Source of the DNA: Streptomyces roseus
GTDB lineage: Bacteria > Actinomycetota > Actinomycetes > Streptomycetales > Streptomycetaceae
Assembly (NCBI RefSeq): GCF_001044425.1
Contig: NZ_LFML01000119.1
Span: 1-64,000 of the forward strand
Direction of reading: 5' to 3'
DNA length: 64,000 nucleotides
Made by a program: the position numbers and the translations under genes. Numbering within the stretch: the first letter of the stretch is position 1; each line of letters opens with the position of its first letter. Of this stretch, positions 16,797-24,958 are shown piece after piece. The notes under the pieces are model-generated. The model had not been told where the DNA came from and did not search any database. It saw nothing but the letters and a program-made list of their open reading frames with translations.

Positions 16797-18356
16797 TCAC
16801 GCGGGATCGTCCTCGCCGCCGGCCGGCTCGGAGAACTCCGCCTTCCCGGGGAGCAGGGCCACCGCCGAGGCCGCCACGAACATCACCGCCGCGCCGACGC
16901 AGAACGCGGCCGAGACGGCGCCGGTGACCACGGCCTTGAGGGCCGGGACCAGGTCCGCCGGGATCCCGGCGGGCAGGGGCGAACCCTGCTGCGTCGCCGC
17001 CACCGCCTTCCCGATGGACCGCTCGACCCGGTCGAAGCCGCCGGCGGCGATACGGCCGTCCTCCCGGAGGATCCGGACCAGCCGGCCGCCCTGGAGGTGC
17101 GCCACGATCGCGCCCATGACCGCCAGACCGAGGGCCGCGCTGACCTCCCGGACGGTCTGCAGCATTCCGGCCGCGCTGCCGCGCATCCGCATGGAGGTGT
17201 TGTTGAGCGCGGTGATCCAGGCCGGGCTGACGCAGAGCCCCATCCCGATGCCCATCGCGCAGTAGAAGGGCACCAGCCAGCCGTAGTGCTGCCGGTGCAG
17301 TTCCACCGCCGAACACGCCAGGGCCCCCACGCACAGGACCATCCCGGCTCCCAGGGGGACGCGCGGCCCCAGGCGGTCGTAGAGCCGTCCGCCGAGAGGC
17401 GCGAAGACCACCGTGGGGAGGGTGAGCGGCAGTACGGCGAGACCGGCCTCGAAGGGCGACATCCCCACGACGTCCTGAAGCCACACGACCCCGAACACCG
17501 CGAACCCGACGAACGCGAACCGGACCGCCGAAATGACGCCGGCCGCCACCGCGAACTCCCGGTTCTCGAACAGCTCGAAGTGCATGAGCGGCTCGGGCCG
17601 CCGCCGTTCGCGCACCACCAGGAGCGTCATCAGCACGGCTCCGGTGGCGAGGAGCGAGAGGACGGCGGGCGAGGCCCACCCCCAGGACCGCGCCTGCATG
17701 AGGGGGAGGACCAGGCAGACCAGGGCGCCGATCAACAGGGGGATGCTCGTCCAGTCCACCCGTTCGCGCCGCCGTGGCTCGGGCGTGAGCAGAAGACGCG
17801 CGAGGACCAGGGCGCCGATGCCCAGGGGCGGGTTGACGAAGAAGATCGCGCGCCAGGAGAACGCCGTGGTCAGCACGCCGCCGATCAGCGGGGCCGTACC
17901 GTACAGGAGGGTGGCGACGCTCGACGAGATGCCCATCGCCTGGCCCCGCTCCCGGCGCCCGAACTCCTTGATGATGAGCACCTGGGAGGCGGGCCGCAGG
18001 ATCGCCGCACCGGCCCCCTGGGCCGCGCGCGCGGCGATGAGCAAGGTGTCGGTCTGGGCCAGACCCGCCGCGACCGAGGCCACGACGAACAGCACGGTAC
18101 CGAAGCGGAAGGCGCGTTCGTGCCCGAAGGCGTCGCCGACGCGTCCGCCGATCGGGCTCATGCAGGCGAAGCTGAGCAGGTACGCGTTGATGACCCACTG
18201 CAGTGCGACGGTCGAAACGTCCAGACTCCGCTGGATGGTGGGAAGAGCGACCAGCACCACCAGGGCGTCGATGGCGACCATCGACGAAGCGCAGGTCATC
18301 ACGGAGAGGACCCACCAACGGTGACGCTCGCCCATGAACCGCTGTCGCCGCGTCAC
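16797..18356 (-). CDS. DHA2-type (14 TM) MFS drug exporter
   Basis: A 519-residue major facilitator. The family marks are present: DALVVLVALPTIQRSL in helix 1, GRVGDAFGHERAFRFGT between helices 2 and 3, and GAGAAILRPASQVLI near helix 5. A soluble loop near residues 425-485 precedes the last helix. DHA2 exporters move drugs out in exchange for protons. The GTG at 18356 is chosen because GGAAGG lies 6 nt before it; the ATG at 18335 has no ribosome site. It stands upstream of rph on the same strand, but the hairpin and RAE between them suggest separate transcription. Confidence 0.9.
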   Translation of the reverse strand: MTRRQRFMGERHRWWVLSVMTCASSMVAIDALVVLVALPTIQRSLDVSTVALQWVINAYLLSFACMSPIGGRVGDAFGHERAFRFGTVLFVVASVAAGLAQTDTLLIAARAAQGAGAAILRPASQVLIIKEFGRRERGQAMGISSSVATLLYGTAPLIGGVLTTAFSWRAIFFVNPPLGIGALVLARLLLTPEPRRRERVDWTSIPLLIGALVCLVLPLMQARSWGWASPAVLSLLATGAVLMTLLVVRERRRPEPLMHFELFENREFAVAAGVISAVRFAFVGFAVFGVVWLQDVVGMSPFEAGLAVLPLTLPTVVFAPLGGRLYDRLGPRVPLGAGMVLCVGALACSAVELHRQHYGWLVPFYCAMGIGMGLCVSPAWITALNNTSMRMRGSAAGMLQTVREVSAALGLAVMGAIVAHLQGGRLVRILREDGRIAAGGFDRVERSIGKAVAATQQGSPLPAGIPADLVPALKAVVTGAVSAAFCVGAAVMFVAASAVALLPGKAEFSEPAGGEDDPA

Positions 18357-18518
18357 GGATTTCCTTCCGGAAGGTTCGAGTCCGCCTCTTCCCTTCTTAC
18401 ACGCTCTCGCCGCCGCTCCTCCGCAGCCGTGCAGAAGACCGCGCGACGTGGTGCGGGCGAACACGAGACGCCCGGCTGCCCGCGCCCGCGCCCAGCCCGG
18501 AGCCCTCACCCGAAGCCG

Positions 18519-19331
18519 TCATGACGGAGCGTTCGGCGCCGCGTAGATCACGAGGGTCTGCTCCGGCCGCCCCGCCGCGTGGAACGCCGTATAGGCGTAC
18601 GTGACCACCCCGCCGTCCGGCGCCCGCAGCCGCTTGTGCCCGCCCCCGCGCGCCTCGACCTCGAACCGCGGCCACCAGTCCCGCACTTCGGCACTGTCCT
18701 CGTGCAGTTCCTCGACCAACCGACGAAAGCGCGGATCCCCGGGGTGGGCGCCGGCCAGGGAGCGCACCCGCGCGAGCAGCCCCCGCGCCTCGGGCTCCCA
18801 GTCCACCAGGACCTTCCGCGCCCGCGGCTCCAGGAAGGTCCAGCGCGCGAAGTTCGGCCGGCGGCCGTCCGCGGTGACGAGCCCGGGGAACACCCTTTCG
18901 GTGGCCGGGTTGTGGCTCAGCACCTCGTACGTGCCGTCGATCAGGAAGGCGGGATGCGGCTGGAGCAGCAGGGGTACGGCCGCCACCTCCGGGGCCACGG
19001 GCACGGGCCCCGCTTCCTCGGCGGCCGGTGCGCGTCCGGCGAGCCGGAGGAGGTGGTCGCGCTCGTGGGCGTCGAGACGCAGGGCGACGGCCAAGGCGTC
19101 CAGGACCTGGTCCGAGACGCGGATGTCCCGGCCCTGCTCCAGGTACGTGTACCAGGTGGCGCTCATGCCGGCGAGCAGGGCCAGCTCCTCGCGCCGCAGT
19201 CCCGGGGTACGGCGACGGCCGGTCGACGGCAGACCCGCCTCGCGCGGGGTGATGCGCTCGCGGCGGCTGCGCAGGAAGGCCGCGAGGTCGCGCCGGCGCT
19301 CCTGGACGTCGGACGGGCCGCTCTCCGGCAT
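18519..19331 (-). CDS. XRE-family regulator with MmyB-like ligand domain
   Basis: A 270-residue regulator. An N-terminal XRE HTH (PGLRREELALLAGMSATWYTYLEQGRDIRVSDQVLDALAVAL) is followed by the MmyB-like PAS-related domain (residues about 105-265) typical of actinobacterial regulators next to SDR genes. The ATG at 19329-19331 has GAGGTGG 8 nt upstream. It is divergent from the SDR gene at 19448 with a 116-nt shared control region, the classical arrangement in which this family represses its SDR neighbour. Confidence 0.93.
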   Translation of the reverse strand: MPESGPSDVQERRRDLAAFLRSRRERITPREAGLPSTGRRRTPGLRREELALLAGMSATWYTYLEQGRDIRVSDQVLDALAVALRLDAHERDHLLRLAGRAPAAEEAGPVPVAPEVAAVPLLLQPHPAFLIDGTYEVLSHNPATERVFPGLVTADGRRPNFARWTFLEPRARKVLVDWEPEARGLLARVRSLAGAHPGDPRFRRLVEELHEDSAEVRDWWPRFEVEARGGGHKRLRAPDGGVVTYAYTAFHAAGRPEQTLVIYAAPNAPS

Positions 19332-19366
19332 GGAACTACCACCTCTGATTCCAGAATAAACCGGCT

Positions 19367-19377
19367 CTGGATACCAG
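19367..19377. promoter_or_regulatory. Candidate operator between XRE regulator and SDR
   Basis: CTGG-ATA-CCAG inverted repeat, with a second TTCCAGAATAAACC element 16 nt before it. It lies 36 nt from the regulator start and 71 nt from the SDR start. It is the only symmetric site in the shared region. Confidence 0.45.
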
Positions 19378-19447
19378 GCTAAGCCCCCCGGCACACTGGC
19401 CATGGCTGTCGACAGCGGTGGCTTGGACGAAAGAGGGAAGAAACGAC

Positions 19448-20212
19448 ATGCGCAGCAGCACCGCAGGACCCGTCACGTCGGGCATCACCGGCAAGGTCGT
19501 GGCCATCACCGGGGCGAGCAGCGGGATCGGCGAGGCGACCGCCCTGCTGCTCGCCGAGCGCGGCGCCCGGCTGGTGCTGGGCGCACGCCGCACCGAGCGT
19601 CTGGCGGAACTGACCGCGCGGATCGAGAAGGCCGGCGGTGAGGCGGTCCACCTGCGTACGGACGTGACCCGGATCGAGGACCTCCGCGCCCTGGTCGCCC
19701 TGGCCGTCGAGCGGTTCGGACGGCTGGACATCCTCGTCGGCAACGCCGGGGTGGGCACGATCTCGCCGCTGGACGACCTGCGCACCGACGAGTGGGACCA
19801 CATGGTCGACGTCAACATCAAGGGCGTGCTGCACGGGATCGGCGCGGCCCTCCCCGTGTTCCGCGCCCAGGGCGGCGGACACTTCGTCACCACGGCGTCC
19901 ACGGCCGCGTACCGCGTCGTACCCGCGATGGCCGTCTACGCCGGCACGAAGGTCGCCGTACGGGCCATCTGCGAAGGACTGCGGCAGGAGGCGGGGCCGA
20001 CGCTGCGGGTCACGACCGTCTCGCCCGGCCTGATCTCCACCGACTTCGCCGAGGCGTCGAGCAACGAACGGGTCCGCGGCGACATCACGCGCATGCGGGA
20101 CGAGGTCGGCATCGAGCCGGCGGCGGTGGCGCGGGCCGTCGCCTACGCCATCGAACAGCCCGCGGACGTGGACGTGAACGAGATCGTGGTCCGGCCGACC
20201 GCCCAGACCTGA
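19448..20212 (+). CDS. SDR family NAD(P)-dependent oxidoreductase
   Basis: A 254-residue classical short-chain dehydrogenase. TGASSGIGEA (residues 20-29) binds the cofactor, ARRTER follows as an NADP-type motif, GNAGVG is the NAG motif, and YAGTK carries the catalytic Tyr and Lys. The ATG at 19448 has GAGGGAAG upstream. Orthologues beside MmyB-type XRE regulators act on unidentified carbonyl or quinone compounds; the substrate is unknown. Confidence 0.93.
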   Translation: MRSSTAGPVTSGITGKVVAITGASSGIGEATALLLAERGARLVLGARRTERLAELTARIEKAGGEAVHLRTDVTRIEDLRALVALAVERFGRLDILVGNAGVGTISPLDDLRTDEWDHMVDVNIKGVLHGIGAALPVFRAQGGGHFVTTASTAAYRVVPAMAVYAGTKVAVRAICEGLRQEAGPTLRVTTVSPGLISTDFAEASSNERVRGDITRMRDEVGIEPAAVARAVAYAIEQPADVDVNEIVVRPTAQT

Positions 20213-20234
20213 CCGGCGCCGCGCCCCGGCGGGG

Positions 20235-20897
20235 TCAGTTCCGGTGCCCGACCGCCGCCAGGGCGTCCTTGACCTCCTGGGCCACGCGGGCCGCGTCCTC
20301 GGGCCTGTTGACCACGTCCGTGTGGTTCATGTCGATGACGAGGACCTCGCTGGCCGAGTAGTGCTTGTGCACCCAGTCGTCGTAGCCGGACCACAGCGTC
20401 CGGTAGTACGCGATGAGGCCCTCGTCCTGCTCGAAGTCACGGCCCCGCAGTCCGATGCGGTGCAGGACCGTCTCGAAGTCCGCCTTGAGGTAGACCATGA
20501 GGTCGGGGGCCTTGCGGTACGGCAGGCCGTCGATCTCGCGCATCATCTCTTCGAGCAGCCCCTCGTAGACGCGCATCTCGAGGGAGCTGATCCGGCCCAG
20601 GTCGTGGTTGACCTTGGCGAAGTACCAGTCCTCGTAGATGGAGCGGTCGAGGACGTTGTCGCCCTGCTTGTACGCCTCCTTGATCGCCGCGAACCGGGTC
20701 TGGAGGAAGTACAGCTGGAGCAGGAAGGGGTAGCGCTTCGCCTGGATCTCCTCGGGGCTCGCCGTGTAGAAGAGCGGGAGGATCGGGTTGTCGTCCACGC
20801 TCTCGTAGAAGACCTCGCTGCCCAGCTCCTTGGCGAGCAGTTCGGCGACGCTCGTCTTGCCGATTCCGATCATGCCTCCGACGCAGATCACTGGCAT
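20235..20897 (-). CDS. Deoxynucleoside kinase (dNK family)
   Basis: A 220-residue kinase of the deoxyadenosine/deoxyguanosine kinase family. It has the P-loop GGMIGIGKTS at residues 7-16, the acidic ERS-like DRSIYED motif near 95, and a lid with Arg residues (RIGLRGRDFE) near 158. Enzymes of this family salvage deoxynucleosides to monophosphates with ATP. The ATG starts directly before the first beta-strand (PVICVGGM). Convergent with the SDR gene (22-nt gap). An AT-rich palindrome lies 185 nt upstream. Confidence 0.9.
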   Translation of the reverse strand: MPVICVGGMIGIGKTSVAELLAKELGSEVFYESVDDNPILPLFYTASPEEIQAKRYPFLLQLYFLQTRFAAIKEAYKQGDNVLDRSIYEDWYFAKVNHDLGRISSLEMRVYEGLLEEMMREIDGLPYRKAPDLMVYLKADFETVLHRIGLRGRDFEQDEGLIAYYRTLWSGYDDWVHKHYSASEVLVIDMNHTDVVNRPEDAARVAQEVKDALAAVGHRN

Positions 20898-21081
20898 ACC
20901 TCACTTCTCCCCTGGGGATCTTCTGTTCGTGGGCGGGTGGGCTGGGCGACCCACGTCGCGCGGACGCACGCCGGCGCTCGCGCGATTCCCCGGGATCCTC
21001 ATGATCAGCGTCAGGCGGCCCCGTCCGGACCGTTGCGCGGTCGCCGTTTTCGAGCGACGATCCGCAGTCCCGAGGCCGCCC

Positions 21082-21102
21082 TGAATCTTAAATGAAGATT
21101 CA
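21082..21102. promoter_or_regulatory. AT-rich perfect palindrome upstream of the dNK gene
   Basis: TGAATCTT-AAATG-AAGATTCA, 8-bp arms, in otherwise very GC-rich sequence. It lies 185 nt before the deoxynucleoside kinase start and 42 nt past the end of the DJ-1 remnant. It may be an operator or part of a promoter; no matching regulator gene is adjacent. The rest of 20898-21143 shows nothing else. Confidence 0.45.
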
Positions 21103-21143
21103 CCCGCTTCCCTCACCCCCCGGCCGGGCGACGGCCGTACCGG

Positions 21144-21480
21144 CTACCCGCTTTCCGTGGGGGCGGGTGCGGCGCTGCGCCGGTGGGAGCGGACCATCGC
21201 GAGGTGGTCCGCCGCCAGGCGGTGGCAGTCGCCCGGCCGGCGCGCGGAGACGTAGTTGCCGTCCCGTACGGTGAATCCGCGGCCGGGGCGCGCCGCGGTG
21301 TCCCGGACGGGCAGCGCAGGGCCTGCCAGGAAGTGGTCCGGTTCGGCGAGGGCCGCGGTGACCTCCGCCTGGACGGTCGCCGCGTACGTCCGGTAGTAGC
21401 GGGTCCTTCACCCGCGCGGCCAGCAGCACGCCGTGGCACACCGCTCCGACGGAAGCGCCGTCCACCGTCGCGGCGTCGTA
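21144..21480 (-). pseudogene. DJ-1/PfpI (type 1 glutamine amidotransferase-like) gene remnant
   Basis: Two frames together encode pieces of a DJ-1/PfpI protein. The first holds the nucleophile-elbow segment VGAVCHGVLLAARVKDP with the conserved Cys. After an internal deletion and frame change near 21395-21405 the second reads YYRTYAATVQAEVTAALAEP and then FTVRDGNYVSARRPGDCHRL, ending at a TAG (21144-21146). In intact relatives the middle section (the GR..TALT segment) joins these parts. The N-terminal half before the Cys is also missing, because the AraC remnant starts there. The gene is therefore truncated, deleted and frameshifted. Confidence 0.75.
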
Positions 21481-21481
21481 C

Positions 21482-22320
21482 GTGCGCGCCGTCCTGAGCG
21501 CCGCCCCCGACGCCGGTGGCGCCCTCGACGCGGCCGCTGGGCGGGGCGGCCCGGCCGGGCCCGGCGCCTGGGCCTCGCCCCTGGACCGGCTCCCGTTCAC
21601 CGAGGTACGGGCCCTGTGGGACGCGGTGATCGGCGTCGGCGGTGCTTCTCGCCGCGGGGGCGATCCGCACGCCGGGCTCCGCGTCGGGGACGCGATCGAG
21701 CCGGGCAGCCTGCACGTGCTCGGCCACGTGGTCCTCACCTGCGCGAGCCTCGCGGATGCCGTCGAAGCGGCGGTCCGCTACCACCCCCTGGTCAGCCAGG
21801 CCGGCACGGTCACCGCGCACCGCGGTGCCCGGACGACCCGCGTCCGGTACCGGCCGACCGTCGACCCGGCCACGATGCATCCGCAGCAGGTGGAGGCGGT
21901 GCTCACCGGCATGGTGCGAGCCGCCCGCTGGATCGCGGGGGACGGCTGGGCCCCGCTGTCGGTCTCCTTCGCCCACGCCCGTACGGGCTCCGCCGAACCG
22001 TACGCCCGGGTCCTGGGCTGCGCCGTCGCCTTCGACGCCGCCGAGAACGCGATCACCGTGGACAACCGCGACCTCGACCGGCCCCGGGCCCCGTACGACC
22101 GCGAACTCGGAGCCCTGCACCGGGACTACGCGGACCGGCTCCTGCGCGAGCTGTCCACATCGGTGCCGCCGGCGGAGCGCGTCCGCACCTGGCTGGACCG
22201 GGCCCCGCTCGACGCCGTCGGCCCCGCCGACGCGGGCAGGGACGTCCACGTCAGCCCGCGCACCCTGCGCCGGGCCCTTCACCAGGAGGGCACCTCCTGG
22301 CGCGCCCTCCTCGCACGTAC
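21482..22320 (+). pseudogene. AraC-family regulator remnant, HTH truncated
   Basis: From a GTG at 21482 the frame encodes an arabinose-binding-type AraC N-terminal domain (LRVGDAIEPGSLHVLGHVVL, then LADAVEAAVRYHPLVSQAGT) and the first HTH helix, SPRTLRRALHQEGTSWRALL. It breaks off there: the second HTH helices, with the usual ...A..LGFSDQSAFSRAF-type segment, are absent and the following codons are Arg/Gly-rich. AraC genes of this type often stand divergent to DJ-1/PfpI or oxidoreductase genes, so both remnants probably come from one former gene pair. The frame stays open to 22840, but that part is the reverse of the VOC gene. Confidence 0.7.
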
Positions 22321-22393
22321 CGCCGGGCGAACCGGCCTCCGCGCCGGTAGCCGGCGCGCGACGGGCCGCCCTCCGGCTCAGGTGGCCGAGTGC

Positions 22394-22894
22394 TCAGGTG
22401 GCCGAGCCCGCCGCCGCACCCGTCGCGAGGTCCGCGCCCCAGCGCGCTATCGCCGCGGGCAGGTCGAGCGGTCCAGGACGGGTGTCGGAGTCCCCGGCCG
22501 GCCAGTCCTCGCGGGGGACGCGCCACATCACCTCGAACTCGTTGCCGTCGGGGTCCTTGGCGTAGAAGGACTTGGAGACCACGTGGTCGCTCGCGCCGAC
22601 CAGCGCACCGCGCTCGGTCAGCTTCTGCCCGAGCTCCGCGAGCTCGCCGAGCGTGCCCACTTCCCAGGCCAGGTGGTAGAGGCCGACCCGGCCCTGCTCG
22701 GGACCGGGCGCGTCGGCGCCGACCGAGAACAGTCCGAGGTCGTGGTCGTTGTGGCTGCCGGGGGCGCTCAGGAAGGCGGCGCGACCGGCGATCAGGTGGT
22801 CGACCTGGAATCCGAAGACGTCGGTGTAGAACGCGACTGAGCGCTCGACATCGCGGATCCAGAGCACGGCGTGGTTCAGACGGCGGACGGACAT
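22394..22894 (-). CDS. VOC (glyoxalase/extradiol dioxygenase fold) family protein
   Basis: A 166-residue protein with two beta-alpha-beta-beta-beta modules. RRLNHAVLWIRDVERSVAFYTDVFGF opens module 1, and LYHLAWEV and FYAKDPDGNEFEVMW lie in module 2. Candidate metal ligands are His8, His in LYHLAWEV and Glu in NEFEVMW, as in catechol-2,3-dioxygenase-like enzymes. The last 30 residues are Ala-rich. Function is unknown; antibiotic binding or ring-cleavage roles exist in the family. The upstream region carries a GTTC...GAAC palindrome. Confidence 0.88.
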   Translation of the reverse strand: MSVRRLNHAVLWIRDVERSVAFYTDVFGFQVDHLIAGRAAFLSAPGSHNDHDLGLFSVGADAPGPEQGRVGLYHLAWEVGTLGELAELGQKLTERGALVGASDHVVSKSFYAKDPDGNEFEVMWRVPREDWPAGDSDTRPGPLDLPAAIARWGADLATGAAAGSAT

Positions 22895-22953
22895 GGGGCA
22901 GCGCTCCCGGTGGCTCGAATGGTGTGGCCCGATAGGGATGCCTCCAGCATAAC

Positions 22954-22967
22954 GTTCAAATTCGAAC
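22954..22967. promoter_or_regulatory. Near-perfect palindrome upstream of VOC gene
   Basis: GTTC-AAATTC-GAAC, broken by one mismatched pair. It lies 60 nt before the VOC start and touches the stop codon of the LysR gene. Symmetry suggests an operator of unknown owner. Confidence 0.35.
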
Positions 22968-23884
22968 TACACGTGCGGAGCCGTGCCCCGGATCGACGCG
23001 GCGGCCCGGTGCAGCTCGGCGAGGACCGTCCGCACGGCCCGTCGCGCCGTGCGCTCGGGGCGGTGCAGCACGTCGATGTGGCGCCGGGCGTGCACCCCGC
23101 TCAGCGGCCTCAGGACCAGGTCGGGGTGGGTACGGGCGGTCCAGCGCGGCATCAGCGCCAGACCCCCGCCGGCGGCCACGACCTCGGCGACCACCGCGAA
23201 CTCGTTGATGCGGTGGACGATGTCGAGCCGGCGGTTGGCGACGCTGCCGATGGCCTCGATGGTGGCCATGAGCGGGAATCCGTCGTGGACCGTGATCCAG
23301 GGCTGGTCGGCCACGTCCTGCGGCGACAGCCGCGGACGGGAGGCGAGGGGGTGGCCGACGGGCAGGGCCACGTCGAGGGGCTCGTGGAGCAGGGTGGTGG
23401 CGGCCACCGCGCGCGGCCACGGCGGCCCGTGGTCGAGGCGGTGGGCGAGCACGAGGTCGTAGTCCCTGGTGAGGGCGGGGAAGCGGTCCTGGGCGACGTC
23501 CTCGTCGGCGAGGGCCAGGCGGGGGCCGCCCGGCCCGGCCAGGCCGCGCAGCAGGAGCGGGAAGAACGCGGAGCCCGCGCTGTGGAACGCCGCCACCGAG
23601 ACGCCGCCGTCCGGTTGCTCCGCGAAGTCGGTGATGGTGTGCCGCGCCCGGGCCAGCGCGCTCTCCACCTCGATGGCCGCCGCGGCCAGGGCCTGCCCGG
23701 CGTCGGTCAGCACCACCCGGCGGCCGGCGCGCTCGGTGAGCGGCACGGCGATCGAGCGCTGGAGCAGCCGCAGCTGCTGTGAGATCGCGGAAGGCGTCAC
23801 GCGCAGCGCCTCGGCCACCGCGGTGACACTTCCCAGCTCTCCCAGCTCCCGCAGGATCCGCAGCTGCCGTTCGTCCATGCCCAC
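22967..23884 (-). CDS. LysR-family transcriptional regulator
   Basis: A 305-residue LysR protein. The N-terminal winged HTH reads LRILRELGELGSVTAVAEALRVTPSAISQQLRLLQ, followed by the linker helix and a type-2 periplasmic-binding-like effector domain from about residue 90. The start is a GTG at 23884 or the ATG two codons later (23878); neither has a clear Shine-Dalgarno site, so a leaderless mRNA is possible. Divergent from an EamA transporter gene it probably controls. Confidence 0.92.
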   Translation of the reverse strand: MGMDERQLRILRELGELGSVTAVAEALRVTPSAISQQLRLLQRSIAVPLTERAGRRVVLTDAGQALAAAAIEVESALARARHTITDFAEQPDGGVSVAAFHSAGSAFFPLLLRGLAGPGGPRLALADEDVAQDRFPALTRDYDLVLAHRLDHGPPWPRAVAATTLLHEPLDVALPVGHPLASRPRLSPQDVADQPWITVHDGFPLMATIEAIGSVANRRLDIVHRINEFAVVAEVVAAGGGLALMPRWTARTHPDLVLRPLSGVHARRHIDVLHRPERTARRAVRTVLAELHRAAASIRGTAPHV

Positions 23885-23886
23885 AG

Positions 23887-23901
23887 TGTAGGAGTGCTAC
23901 A
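23887..23901. promoter_or_regulatory. LysR-type T-N13-A palindrome
   Basis: TGTAG-GAGTG-CTACA, immediately before the LysR start and 59 nt before the EamA transporter start. Size and position fit an autoregulatory LysR box. Confidence 0.5.
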
Positions 23902-23959
23902 GGTTGGGTTAAGAAGTTGGTCGTAGCCTTCAAGATCCTTCGTCGTGCACCGTGGGGGC

Positions 23960-24898
23960 ATGCCTGTCGCCCGCCGTACCGATGCGGTACTCCTGCTGGT
24001 CGCGCTCGTCTGGGGGTCCAGTTATCTGGCCGCCAAGACGGCCACCGTCGCCCTTCCGGTCCTCGCGGTCCTGTTCGCCCGGTACGCGATCTCCGCGCTC
24101 GCGTGCGGCGCCCTGCTCACCGCACGCCGCCGGACGCGCCGCCGGTGGACGAGGGCGGAGATCCGTGCCGGCTCGCTCCTGGGACTCACCCAGGCTGCCG
24201 TCCTCGTACTGGAGACCTACGGGGTGGCGAACACCAGCGCCGCCAACGCCGGACTGATCATCAGCTTGACCATCGTGCTCACGCCGCTCATGGACCGGGC
24301 CCGGGGACGGTCCGGGCTCCCCCCGGCGTTCTTCCTCGCCGCCGGCCTCTGCGTGCTGGCCGTCGGGCTGCTCATCTCCGGCACCGGACTGCACGCACCT
24401 CGCCCGGGGGATGCGCTCATGCTCGCCGCCGCGGTCGTCCGGGCCGGGCACGTCGCACTCGTCGGACGGCTCACCGCCGACCGCCCCGTGGACCCGATGC
24501 ACCTCACGACCGTCCAGACCGTCGTCGGCTCGGCGCTGTTCCTGCCGCCCGCCCTCGCCCACCTGCCGGAGCTGGCGCGCGGCGGCGCCGCCACCTGGAC
24601 CCAGTTGGTCTATCTCGCCCTGTTCTGCAGCGTGTTCGCGTTCGTCGCCCAGACCTGGGCCGTACAGCGCACCTCCGCCAGCCGGGCCAGCCTCCTGCTG
24701 GGCACCGAACCGATCTGGGCGGTCGCGATCGGGATCTGCCTCGGCGGCGAATGTCTCACGGTGTGGGCCTTCCTGGGCGCCGCTCTCATGATCACCGGCA
24801 CCTACTGGGGCCAGGCGGTCGAACGCGCCCACCGCGTCGCGGAGCAGGGGGCGAAGGAGGAGTCGGCGTACCGGCCGATGACCCCCGCCGGCACCTGA
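23960..24898 (+). CDS. EamA/DMT-family metabolite exporter
   Basis: A 312-residue membrane protein with about ten helices in two EamA repeats. The first carries VALVWGSSYLAAKTATVALP, the second RASLLLGTEPIWAVAIGICLGGE, the family's conserved segments. DMT exporters move amino acids or metabolites. The ATG at 23960 starts directly before helix 1 (MPVARRTDAVLLL), with GGGGG just upstream; a GTG five codons earlier is possible. Confidence 0.9.
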   Translation: MPVARRTDAVLLLVALVWGSSYLAAKTATVALPVLAVLFARYAISALACGALLTARRRTRRRWTRAEIRAGSLLGLTQAAVLVLETYGVANTSAANAGLIISLTIVLTPLMDRARGRSGLPPAFFLAAGLCVLAVGLLISGTGLHAPRPGDALMLAAAVVRAGHVALVGRLTADRPVDPMHLTTVQTVVGSALFLPPALAHLPELARGGAATWTQLVYLALFCSVFAFVAQTWAVQRTSASRASLLLGTEPIWAVAIGICLGGECLTVWAFLGAALMITGTYWGQAVERAHRVAEQGAKEESAYRPMTPAGT

Positions 24899-24903
24899 TC
24901 GAC

Positions 24904-24926
24904 CCGGTGGTCGGCGGGCCCACCGG
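24904..24926. terminator. Bidirectional terminator between EamA and kinase genes
   Basis: CCGGTGG and CCACCGG pair around a 9-nt loop in the 60-nt gap between two convergent genes. Confidence 0.5.
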
Positions 24927-24958
24927 AACCTGCCGCGACCGAGGGCCGGAGCGGTCCG

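Noticed and set aside
12386..16927. 1513-codon plus-strand open frame crossing rph and the YVTN gene
   Set aside because: It crosses two well-supported minus-strand genes and the RAE region; composition is that of an antisense shadow.
20898..21143. Gene between the dNK gene and the DJ-1 remnant
   Set aside because: Short frames there lack a ribosome site and similarity; only the AT-rich palindrome is notable.
22395..22840. Continuation of the AraC frame past 22320
   Set aside because: This part is the reverse strand of the VOC gene, and no second HTH appears.
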